Source: Fictibacillus sp. b24 (lineage in GTDB: Bacteria > Bacillota > Bacilli > Bacillales > Fictibacillaceae). From it: DNA of 64,000 nt. The translations under genes and the position numbers were made by a program. Shown one piece after another: positions 1 to 7,202 of the stretch (the stretch's first letter is position 1; the number at the start of each line of letters is the position of its first letter). The notes under the pieces were generated by a model that did not search any database, was not told the DNA's origin, and saw only the letters and a list, made by a program, of their open reading frames with translations. The stretch is taken from positions 2,666,001 to 2,730,000 of the forward strand of contig NZ_JAUCES010000005.1 in NCBI RefSeq assembly GCF_030348825.1, in the 5' to 3' direction.

Positions 1-914
1 AAGATATGAAAAAAGTGGTCTCCACAGCACTTCAATTATCGGAAGTGGATGTAAATGCGTTAATCCTCGGTGAATCTGGCGTTGGAAAATCGCTATTAGC
101 TAAATTTATACATAATAAAAGCCACCGTGCTAAAGGTCCGTTTATTGAAGTAAACTGCGGTGCTATTCCAGATTCACTATTCGAAGCTGAATTATTCGGA
201 TATGAAGCTGGTGCTTTTACGGGAGCTCATACAAAAGGGAAAGTAGGACTTATTGAACTTTCAAACGGAGGCACACTTTTTTTAGACGAGATTGGAGAAC
301 TCCCCCTTTCACATCAAGTAAAGGTGTTAAAAGTCATTCAAGAAAAGCAGTTCTATCGTGTAGGTGGAACGAAGCCGATAAAAGTTGATTTTCGTTTAAT
401 ATCAGCTACCAATAAAGACCTCAAAAAAGCGATACAAGATAAACAGTTCCGAGAAGACCTTTATTTTCGCTTAAACGTTGTTCCAGTTACCATTCCTCCT
501 CTTCGCTCAAGAACGGAGGACATCGTACCGCTCATACATATGCTGCTTGAGCAATTTGAGAAGAAATATAACAGAAGCAAGAAGTTGGATGAGGCTGTCA
601 TCCATCATCTTCTTCATTACGAATGGCGAGGAAATGTACGAGAATTGATTAATATTATGGAACGATTAGTCGTAATCTCTCCTTCTACTCTTATTACGGT
701 TGAACAGCTTCCTGATCATTTAAAAGAAGAGATATCTCCTCCCACTCCCTCTTTAGATGAAGCTCAGACGCTTAAAGAAATCATGGAGAAAACGGAGCGA
801 CAAGTGTTATTAAATGCCCGAAAAAAATACAAAACGACTGTACGCATGGCAGAAGCACTTGGCACAAGTCAGCCTTCTATTGTGAGAAAAATGAAAAAAT
901 ATCAGATTATTTAG
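1..914 (+). CDS. Sigma-54-dependent transcriptional regulator, 5' end cut by window
   Basis: The reading frame is open to the left edge, so the N-terminal sensor part is missing. Visible from the first in-window Met (base 6): Walker A GESGVGKS at residues 22-29, the sigma-54 contact loop GAFTGA at 69-74, Walker B LFLDEIGE at about 91-98, and the arginine-finger region FREDLYFRLN. The last ~40 residues form a Fis/TyrR-type helix-turn-helix. The protein is an AAA+ ATPase that remodels sigma-54 RNA polymerase. It ends six bases before a perfect -24/-12 promoter that reads into the aminotransferase and symporter genes, so it very likely activates that operon (inference). The effector is unknown because the sensor domain lies outside the window. 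Confidence 0.93.
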   Translation, partial: DMKKVVSTALQLSEVDVNALILGESGVGKSLLAKFIHNKSHRAKGPFIEVNCGAIPDSLFEAELFGYEAGAFTGAHTKGKVGLIELSNGGTLFLDEIGELPLSHQVKVLKVIQEKQFYRVGGTKPIKVDFRLISATNKDLKKAIQDKQFREDLYFRLNVVPVTIPPLRSRTEDIVPLIHMLLEQFEKKYNRSKKLDEAVIHHLLHYEWRGNVRELINIMERLVVISPSTLITVEQLPDHLKEEISPPTPSLDEAQTLKEIMEKTERQVLLNARKKYKTTVRMAEALGTSQPSIVRKMKKYQII

Positions 915-918
915 TTTT

Positions 919-935
919 TTGGCACAGTACTTGCA
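919..935 (+). promoter_or_regulatory. Sigma-54 (-24/-12) promoter
   Basis: TGGCAC at 920-925 and TTGCA at 931-935 are separated by 5 bases. GG (921-922) and GC (933-934) have the invariant sigma-54 spacing. It lies between the activator stop codon and the aminotransferase start (1000). Confidence 0.93.
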
Positions 936-999
936 TGGATATTCCGTATAGAAAGTTTTTATACAACCTGAGAATGGAATATCAAGGAGGTTAATACTT

Positions 1000-2343
1000 G
1001 TGTCAACAAACAACTGGAGCAACCTAGTAACCGAAATGCCTGACCTATTAGCACCAAGTATGGCAAAAGATCACCCAAACTTGCCTGTCGTAAAAGCTGA
1101 AGGCTGCTACTATTATGGACTCGATGGTAAGCAATATCTTGATTTTACTTCTGGTATCGCAACGGCCAATACTGGCCATCGTCACCCAAAAGTGGTTCAA
1201 GCCATAAAGAATGCAGCTGACCATCTTATGCACGGTCCTTCAGGAGTCATCATGTATGAATCGATCCTGAAACTGTCAAAAGAATTAGCAAATGTTCTGC
1301 CTGGTAATTTAGATTGCTTCTTTTTTGCAAACAGCGGCACAGAAGCGATTGAAGGAGCTCTTAAACTAGCAAAGCATGTAACAAAAAGACCCTATGTCAT
1401 CTCTTTCACGGGCTGTTTTCACGGTCGTTCTCTTGGGGCATTGAGCGTTACCACATCTAAGAGCAAATACCGTAAGTTCCTTCAGCCAAATGGTCTTGCG
1501 TATCAAGTTCCTTATGCAGATGTGAAGAGCGCGCCGGATGGTGTTGACCCTGAAACCTATGTGATTGAGAAGCTTGAGCGCGATTTCGAATCACTTTTTA
1601 ATCATCAAGTAACGCCTGAAGAAGTGGCTTGTATGATCGTAGAACCTGTTTTAGGTGAAGGCGGTTATATTGTTCCTCCAAGTGGTTGGTTGAAGAAAAT
1701 TAGAGAAATATGTGACGAACATGGCATTCTCCTTATTTTTGATGAAGTGCAAACAGGTTTTGGTCGAACGGGAGAATGGTTTGCAGCCCAAACCTTTGGT
1801 GTGACTCCTGACATTATGGCAATTGCTAAAGGAATTGCGTCTGGACTTCCTTTAAGTGCTACTGTTGCTTCTAAAGAATTGATGAAACAATGGCCGCTTG
1901 GCAGTCATGGAACCACATTTGGCGGTAACCCTATCGCCTGTGAAGCCGCACTCGCAACGTTAGAGGTATTAAAAGAGGAACGCCTTGTAGAAAACGCCAA
2001 GAACATGGGAGCTTATGCTTATGAGAAACTTCTGAAGTTGAAGGACGATCATCCTGTGATCGGAAGCATCCGAGCAGTTGGTCTTATGATCGGCATCGAA
2101 ATCGTTGACCCCAATACTCGCAAGCCTGATGGAAATGCTCTCATGACGATTTTGGACAAGTGTTTAGAAAAAGGCGTTCTTTTCTATCTATGCGGAAATC
2201 ATGGAGAAGTCATTCGTATGATTCCTCCACTTACGGTCAGTTCAGAACAAATTGACCATGGACTTGCTATCCTTGAAGAATCTCTTTATGAATATCAAGC
2301 TGAACTTTCATCACAATTGAGCGAACAGTTCCAAAATGCTTAA
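1000..2343 (+). CDS. Class III PLP aminotransferase (4-aminobutyrate aminotransferase-like)
   Basis: 447 residues, GTG start preceded by AAGGAGG with 9-nt spacing. It is a fold-type I, class III omega-aminotransferase of the GabT/ornithine/acetylornithine group. Visible: the NSGTEA phosphate-binding region, [13 protein letters not shown], the LIFDEVQTG motif with the PLP-contacting Asp at about 248, and the Schiff-base Lys at about 277 in AIAKGIASG. It is the first gene after the sigma-54 promoter and is followed 44 bases later by a Na+/solute symporter, suggesting uptake plus transamination of one amine substrate. GABA is a reasonable guess, but beta-alanine or a diamine product cannot be excluded. 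Confidence 0.88.
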   Translation: MSTNNWSNLVTEMPDLLAPSMAKDHPNLPVVKAEGCYYYGLDGKQYLDFTSGIATANTGHRHPKVVQAIKNAADHLMHGPSGVIMYESILKLSKELANVLPGNLDCFFFANSGTEAIEGALKLAKHVTKRPYVISFTGCFHGRSLGALSVTTSKSKYRKFLQPNGLAYQVPYADVKSAPDGVDPETYVIEKLERDFESLFNHQVTPEEVACMIVEPVLGEGGYIVPPSGWLKKIREICDEHGILLIFDEVQTGFGRTGEWFAAQTFGVTPDIMAIAKGIASGLPLSATVASKELMKQWPLGSHGTTFGGNPIACEAALATLEVLKEERLVENAKNMGAYAYEKLLKLKDDHPVIGSIRAVGLMIGIEIVDPNTRKPDGNALMTILDKCLEKGVLFYLCGNHGEVIRMIPPLTVSSEQIDHGLAILEESLYEYQAELSSQLSEQFQNA

Positions 2344-2387
2344 ATCTGCATCGCCTATTTTCTTAAATAAAAAGGAGGTTTTATACC

Positions 2388-3827
2388 ATGCAAACACTTG
2401 ATACGGTTATTATCCTATTATATTTTGCTGTATTGATTGGGGCGGGAATTATTGGTTCAACGAAAGCAAAAACATCTGAGGACTTTACACTTGCAGGAAG
2501 AAATCTCGGTATGTTCATGTATCTTGGCTGTTTGTCTGCCGTTATTCTAGGCGGTGCAGCAACGATTGGAACAACAAAGCTTGGGTATCAGTACGGAATA
2601 TCCGGAATCTGGTTCGTATCGATGATTGGTTTAGGCATTATACTTCTTGGTACTATTTTTATTAAAAAGATTGATTCACTAAAAGTTACGACAATTAGTG
2701 AGTTATTAGGAAAACGATACAAATCGGAAACACGCCTTTTAAGTGCGATCGTTGCAGCCATCTACACCCTCATGATCGCGGTTACTCAAGTAATTGGGAT
2801 GGGAACCATTATTAACGTTCTTTTAGGCTGGGGCATCACCACCTCCATGCTTGTTGGTGGCGGCATCGTACTGTTTTATACCATTCTTGGTGGAATGTGG
2901 AGTGTTACCGTTACAGACATTATTCAATTTGTTGTAATGACGATTGGGATCTTCTTCATCATGGTTCCTATGAGTCTTTCAAAAGTAGATGGCTTAGGAA
3001 ATCTATTATCTGAACTGCCGCAATCTCACTTAGATTTCACTGGAATTGGTTATCAGCAGATCTTTCAGTACTTCCTGCTGTTTGCACTTGGGATGGTCGT
3101 TTCGCAAGATATTTGGCAGCGTGTGTTTACTGCAAAGTCTAGTAAAATTGCAAGAAATGGTTCAATCTTTGCAGGCGTGTATAGCTTTGCTTATGCGATT
3201 GCGGGAAGCATCATTGGAATGTGTGCGTTTCTTGTGTTGCCAGCATTAGATAATCCGCAAAACACGTTTGCAGAGATGGCTCTCACTATTCTGCCAACAG
3301 GAATCTTAGGTCTCGTATTGGCTAGTGTATGTTCTGCTTTAATGTCCACAGCTTCTGGATCGTTGCTTGCATCTTCAACATTGATTACGAACGACATTTT
3401 AAAGCAATATTTTTTAAAGAATCCTTCCGATAAACAAATGATAAGAGCATCTAGAATCACGACACTCTTGATCGGGTTAATTGCGATTACTTTTTCCATA
3501 TGGATTCAGGATGTTCTCGTAGCACTTGATGTGGCTTACGCGATTCTCTCTGGAGCGATATTTATCCCGCTTGTTATGACGTTCTTTTGGAAACGTGCAA
3601 CACCTAGTTCTGGGTTTTATGCCATCTTAATTTCAACCATTGTTGTTTTGGCTGGTTTATTTTTCGAAGGACTAACAGCTACAAATCCAATTCTTTACGG
3701 AATGTCTGCAGGGCTGATAAGTATAGTGGGAATCTCTCTATTCACTGCCTCTCCTTCTGAGTTTGATACACCATTTGATGAGGATGCAGAAGACGAAGAC
3801 GTTGAAGAAGAGAGAAAACAAGCGTAA
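2388..3827 (+). CDS. Sodium:solute symporter family protein
   Basis: 479 residues with about 12-13 hydrophobic segments and an acidic C-terminal tail rich in Asp/Glu. RBS AAAGGAGG lies before the ATG. The N-terminal pattern (YFAVLIGAGIIGS, then TSEDFTLAGRNLG) is typical of the SSS family (pantothenate/proline/urea symporter fold). Being in the same sigma-54 operon as the aminotransferase, it probably imports that enzyme's substrate with Na+. The exact substrate cannot be read from the sequence. Confidence 0.88.
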   Translation: MQTLDTVIILLYFAVLIGAGIIGSTKAKTSEDFTLAGRNLGMFMYLGCLSAVILGGAATIGTTKLGYQYGISGIWFVSMIGLGIILLGTIFIKKIDSLKVTTISELLGKRYKSETRLLSAIVAAIYTLMIAVTQVIGMGTIINVLLGWGITTSMLVGGGIVLFYTILGGMWSVTVTDIIQFVVMTIGIFFIMVPMSLSKVDGLGNLLSELPQSHLDFTGIGYQQIFQYFLLFALGMVVSQDIWQRVFTAKSSKIARNGSIFAGVYSFAYAIAGSIIGMCAFLVLPALDNPQNTFAEMALTILPTGILGLVLASVCSALMSTASGSLLASSTLITNDILKQYFLKNPSDKQMIRASRITTLLIGLIAITFSIWIQDVLVALDVAYAILSGAIFIPLVMTFFWKRATPSSGFYAILISTIVVLAGLFFEGLTATNPILYGMSAGLISIVGISLFTASPSEFDTPFDEDAEDEDVEEERKQA

Positions 3828-3898
3828 AAGAGCAAAATCATTGCCGTTTTGAGTTTCATAAGTTGGCCCAACTTAAACCATGCAGGGTATTATATCCA

Positions 3899-4001
3899 TT
3901 AATTCCGGAAACTTTCGGGTTAATTCCGGAAATATTGGATTTATTCCCGCGAGATCGGACTATAATCCCGCGAGTTTTGGTTATAATTTCCGCGAGTCGG
4001 T
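3899..4001 (+). repeat. 21-bp phased intergenic array, ATTCCGCGAG-type (array 1)
   Basis: Five degenerate units with cores at 3902 (ATTCCGG), 3923 (ATTCCGG), 3943 (ATTCCCGCGAG), 3964 (AATCCCGCGAG) and 3984-3996 (TTTCCGCGAG). Steps are 21, 20, 21 and about 22 bp. It lies between the convergent symporter and lipoprotein genes. Because 21 is a multiple of 3 an open frame runs through it, but that frame has no RBS. Confidence 0.85.
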
Positions 4002-4025
4002 ATCACCGGAGCTCAATTCACGCAA

Positions 4026-4060
4026 AATAAAAAAGTCTTCCACTCAGGAAGGCTTTTTAT
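4026..4060. terminator. Bidirectional intrinsic terminator
   Basis: Stem AAGTCTTCC (4033-4041) pairs with GGAAGGCTT (4047-4055), with T runs on both sides. It serves the minus-strand lipoprotein gene ending at 4057 and can stop plus-strand transcription from the symporter. Confidence 0.8.
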
Positions 4061-4530
4061 TTTACTTCAAGAGCAAATGCATACTGTGCATCTCCATCAG
4101 AAACATCTTTTTCTTTTTCAGACATCCACCAAACACTATAACCGTATATGTAAGTTCCTTCTTCTAAAGGGGCTTTAAAGTGGTTATTGTTCATTTTTAC
4201 TTTAGTTTCCTGATTATCTTTAAACTGTGAAATATGAACCTCGTTTGGTTTACGGCTGAAATTCAATTCAACAGAGATCTCTTCTCCAGGTTTTACCTGT
4301 ATAGGCTCTTCCCCGCTTACAAGATCAACAGGACCAGCTGTATCTGCACACACAGCTGAGGAATTTGATTTCCAGCAATAAGATCCAAGTTTCGTTTCGT
4401 ATTTTTTATCTCCAATGTGAACAAAAGCAGCCGGTGGTTGTTTTCCTGTCATACTAGTTGTATTGCCATCTGAACAACCTGCCAATATTATGACCATCAC
4501 CCACCTTAAAAAAGCTGTAAATCTTTTCAT
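4057..4530 (-). CDS. Putative lipoprotein
   Basis: 157 residues. The N-terminus has a lipoprotein signal: Lys/Arg, a hydrophobic stretch and lipobox ILAGC with Cys at about residue 19, so the mature protein should be anchored outside the membrane. The rest is a soluble beta-rich domain (phrases KPGEEISVELNF and LEEGTYIYGYSVWW) resembling small extracytoplasmic beta-sandwich proteins. No family is recognised with certainty. RBS AAAGGAGG lies 8 bases before the ATG. A 93-residue membrane protein gene lies upstream on the same strand. Confidence 0.8.
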   Translation of the reverse strand: MKRFTAFLRWVMVIILAGCSDGNTTSMTGKQPPAAFVHIGDKKYETKLGSYCWKSNSSAVCADTAGPVDLVSGEEPIQVKPGEEISVELNFSRKPNEVHISQFKDNQETKVKMNNNHFKAPLEEGTYIYGYSVWWMSEKEKDVSDGDAQYAFALEVK

Positions 4531-4588
4531 GTAATTGCCTCCTTTTTTATACAGTCGATAAATGAGGAAGCAAAGTTACCATTGCCTG

Positions 4589-4870
4589 TTATTTACCACC
4601 AATACCTAGAGATAAGAGTAATAATCCAAATATGGAGATAACGGCCATTAATAAAATAACAAACAATCCGAAAAATTTAGCTTTTCCACTTTCCTTTTTT
4701 ACAATGGCTACAATACTGAGAATTACCCCAATAAAATAGAGCATTATGCCGCCGAATAGAAAAATCGCTACCTGCTGTGCGACTTGATCACGAACAATAA
4801 AAGGCCAAGCTGTTACTACAATACCTGCTATACAAAACCATAAAGATAAACGACCAAAACGTAATTTCAA
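4589..4870 (-). CDS. Small membrane protein, three predicted helices
   Basis: 93 residues, probably starting at a TTG (4868-4870) behind AGGGA. Three hydrophobic segments (about residues 9-25, 35-57 and 66-88) with little soluble sequence. No motif is recognised. It is on the same strand as the lipoprotein gene 58 bases downstream and may be co-transcribed. The start is uncertain because a better AGGAG lies 13 bases upstream. Confidence 0.65.
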   Translation of the reverse strand: MKLRFGRLSLWFCIAGIVVTAWPFIVRDQVAQQVAIFLFGGIMLYFIGVILSIVAIVKKESGKAKFFGLFVILLMAVISIFGLLLLSLGIGGK

Positions 4871-5176
4871 TTCCCTGGCACACTCCTGTTCAAGTTCTTC
4901 TAAAGAAGTTCATTAACCATTGTTGCCATTTTTATATAAAAAATCAACTGTGATGCTTTATATTCGTTTTTAAATTAAAAGTCTATTGAAAAAGTAATGG
5001 AGATTAATGAGACAAAGCAAAAATCAAACCTACAAATTAAGAAAGATCAATAAAGGACCATTGAAACAAACTAGCGTCCCTAAAGAAACGTTTATGTTTT
5101 CCATTCCCTCCTCTTATGTACTTGCGGCTCGTAGAAAAACAATAAATAAAGAGAAGAGAACTAAAAAAACGGCTTT
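4871..5176. other. Intergenic stretch without a recognised feature
   Basis: 306 bases, AT-rich. A plus-strand frame from 5007 has a weak GGAG but a composition unlike a protein and runs across the tail of the next minus-strand gene. I see no RNA element, repeat or clear promoter. Confidence 0.5.
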
Positions 5177-5503
5177 TTACTTTGCATCTAATAACTTCTC
5201 AAGCCGCTCGATTTTTTTCGTCAAATCTTCAATCTGCTCCTGCATTTTTTCTGTTTCTTGATCTTTTTCATAGTCATCTTTTTGAGAAATATAATCATCC
5301 TGAACATCCTGGTTCAGTTGAATGACAGCACCTATTGTTGCTAGACCATCCCCTACAACGGTTAATATACCGCCAATTATTCCGAGTATTGTACCTGTGT
5401 TATCAGGGGGTTGGTATTGAAAGCCGTTTGAAGGATCAGAATCAGAAGATGAAGTCATGGAATAATTTTGCGGCACAACAAACGGGTTTCTGTTCTTTTT
5501 CAT
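5177..5503 (-). CDS. Hypothetical protein with hydrophobic centre and C-terminal coiled coil
   Basis: 108 residues from the ATG at 5503, chosen because AAGGGGGG lies just upstream; a longer frame (to 5539) has no RBS. A polar Ser/Pro/Asn-rich N-terminus is followed by a Gly-rich hydrophobic stretch (about residues 38-60, TILGIIGGILTVVGDGLAT) and a strongly charged heptad-like region to the C-terminus. The layout suggests a membrane-associated coiled-coil protein. Function unknown. Confidence 0.75.
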   Translation of the reverse strand: MKKNRNPFVVPQNYSMTSSSDSDPSNGFQYQPPDNTGTILGIIGGILTVVGDGLATIGAVIQLNQDVQDDYISQKDDYEKDQETEKMQEQIEDLTKKIERLEKLLDAK

Positions 5504-5571
5504 TCTTATTCCCCCCTTAATTACTGGCCTACATATCATCTATCATATGTAAATCACTGACAAAAGGTAAA

Positions 5572-5600
5572 CGCCCGAGCGCAAAAATTTGCATCGGGCG
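5572..5600 (-). terminator. Intrinsic terminator downstream of comK
   Basis: CGCCCGA (5572-5578) pairs with TCGGGCG (5594-5600) around an A/T-rich loop. The T run is better on the plus strand (TTTTTC) than on the minus strand, so termination of comK may be partial. Confidence 0.65.
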
Positions 5601-5624
5601 TTTTTCTGCTATTCTATTGCTCTC

Positions 5625-6119
5625 TTAATATCTCGTAATTCGTTCACTGACCCTTTCACTAAGGATGTATCGGTACTGTGCGGTTCGAAAAAGCTTTGCC
5701 TCTAATGCATATTTAGATTGGGGTAATATCAGATTTGCGGTGTTTTTAAAATGGACACTGCACGTGTCTGAATCTATTGAATCAATCCTTTGAACATGTG
5801 ATTGGGATAACCAGATACACGTTTCATTTTTAGGAGATTCTACAGGAAAAAAGAAAATGCCTAGTTCGAGGTTGATCATGATTGGGGATAAACTCACATA
5901 GCCCATCGAGCGTCGAACGGCTTCTCGCCGGCCTTCATAACTCGACCCAAAGAACAAACAGCTTTCATTAATAATTTTGATTGGACTGAGCGAAACTCTT
6001 TCGTTTTTCTCAGTTTCTAAGATTTCGGTTTGTACTTCGCCATATTCATTGTAAAAAGGTAAAAGCGCCATCGTACTCGTATTGATTTCGTAAGAACGAA
6101 GAAGTAATGTTTTTTCCAT
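5625..6119 (-). CDS. comK: Competence transcription factor ComK
   Basis: 164 residues from the ATG at 6119, chosen for the AGGGAGG 8 bases upstream. ComK activates the late competence (DNA uptake) genes by binding AT-rich K-boxes. The match is clear in the central region: SLSPIKIINESCLFFGSSYEGRR, then SPIMINLELGIFFFP, a CIWLSQSHV-type segment and FRTAQYRYIL. It is about 28 residues shorter than the 192-residue B. subtilis protein, mainly at the C-terminus. It is divergent from the cyanophycin operon. Any MecA/ComS control cannot be judged here. Confidence 0.88.
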   Translation of the reverse strand: MEKTLLLRSYEINTSTMALLPFYNEYGEVQTEILETEKNERVSLSPIKIINESCLFFGSSYEGRREAVRRSMGYVSLSPIMINLELGIFFFPVESPKNETCIWLSQSHVQRIDSIDSDTCSVHFKNTANLILPQSKYALEAKLFRTAQYRYILSERVSERITRY

Positions 6120-6207
6120 TAATACATCCTCCCTTTTCATCTATAAATAATTCCCTAGCTCCTCCCTCTTCACAAAATACCGAAAGTAAAATACTTCCAA
6201 TGGGTAA

Positions 6208-6236
6208 ATTATACTAATTATTCCGACAATTATCTA
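6208..6236 (-). promoter_or_regulatory. Candidate comK promoter
   Basis: On the minus strand a TATAAT -10 (6208-6213) lies 17 bases from a weak TAGATA -35 (6231-6236). Upstream (6237-6290) is very AT-rich with A and T runs, as expected near ComK binding boxes, but no exact paired K-box was assigned. Confidence 0.45.
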
Positions 6237-6296
6237 TATTTTTTTACAAAAAATTTAACTATTTAAATAATTCATAAATTAATTCCTCAAATAGGT

Positions 6297-6325
6297 TTGA
6301 ACGCTGGCGAATTGTGGAATATATA
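6297..6325 (+). promoter_or_regulatory. Sigma-A type promoter of the cyanophycin operon
   Basis: TTGAAC (6297-6302) and TATATA (6320-6325) with 17-bp spacing, about 65 bases upstream of the cyanophycinase ATG. Confidence 0.7.
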
Positions 6326-6392
6326 ACAGGGCGAAATGGACGATCATTTCGACCAATTTTTCCTACTACTTAATATAAGAGGCTGATGAAAG

Positions 6393-7187
6393 ATGGCAAA
6401 AGGTGATCTATTGATCATTGGTGGCAATGAGGACAAAAACGATAAGAAAACAATCTTATCCCGATTCTCTGCCTTATGTAAAAATCGTCAAGGACCGATT
6501 GGAATCTTGACAACAGCATCCGGCTATCCGGAAGAAGTGGGCAGTGAATATTATCAATTGTTTCAAGCATTACATGGTACTAAGCCACTGCTTTTCCATT
6601 TAGATTCCCGTGAAAAAGCGGAAGACCCTGAATTACCTGAACAGCTCTCTTCCCTATCAGGTCTGTTTATGACAGGTGGCGACCAGTTAAGGTTGACTAG
6701 CATCTTGGGTGGAACAACGTTTTATAAACACCTCTTTCAAGAATGGAAAGGCGGATTGACCATCGGTGGAACAAGTGCCGGTGCTGCTGTCATGAGCAGA
6801 TTAATGATCATCTCTTCCAAACTATTTGAAAAAGAGGATGTTTCAGTCCTTGAAATGGGTTCAGGCTTTGGTTTTTTAGAAGACGTTATTATTGACCAGC
6901 ACTTTTCTCAGCGTGACCGTTTTAGCAGACTCATGCGAGCTATTGCGTTAAATCCTCAGATCATTGGCATCGGTATCGATGAAAACACGGCAATCTGGGT
7001 GCATAACGACGGCAAGCAGTTTGAAGTAATCGGCGAATACAACGTGAGCATTTTTGACGGCAAGACATCAACATATGTAGACGTTGCTGAGAACAAAGGA
7101 AACATGACCATTTCCGATATCCGCTTCCATACACTTGGTGCGGGTGCTGTTTTCGATTTACACAAACGAGAATTAATCATCACTTAA
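6393..7187 (+). CDS. cphB: Cyanophycinase
   Basis: 264 residues. A serine-type (peptidase family S51) exopeptidase that cleaves cyanophycin, the Asp backbone polymer with Arg side chains, into beta-Asp-Arg dipeptides. Visible: the nucleophile motif GGTSAGAA with Ser at about 128, and the signature DQHFSQRDRFSRL with the His at about 170. Cyanophycinases are about 260-280 residues, so it looks complete. It is cytoplasmic (no signal peptide) and lies 15 bases before cyanophycin synthetase. Together they allow storage and mobilisation of nitrogen as Asp-Arg. Confidence 0.93.
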   Translation: MAKGDLLIIGGNEDKNDKKTILSRFSALCKNRQGPIGILTTASGYPEEVGSEYYQLFQALHGTKPLLFHLDSREKAEDPELPEQLSSLSGLFMTGGDQLRLTSILGGTTFYKHLFQEWKGGLTIGGTSAGAAVMSRLMIISSKLFEKEDVSVLEMGSGFGFLEDVIIDQHFSQRDRFSRLMRAIALNPQIIGIGIDENTAIWVHNDGKQFEVIGEYNVSIFDGKTSTYVDVAENKGNMTISDIRFHTLGAGAVFDLHKRELIIT

Positions 7188-7202
7188 GGAGCGAGCGTCT
7201 TA

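Noticed and set aside
3880-4167. Plus-strand reading frame across array 1, encoding a seven-residue repeat
   Set aside because: The frame exists only because the 21-bp unit is a multiple of 3; no RBS, and it runs into the terminator and the convergent lipoprotein gene.
5007-5261. Plus-strand frame in the gap after 4870
   Set aside because: Weak RBS, low-complexity composition, and it overlaps the end of a better supported minus-strand gene.
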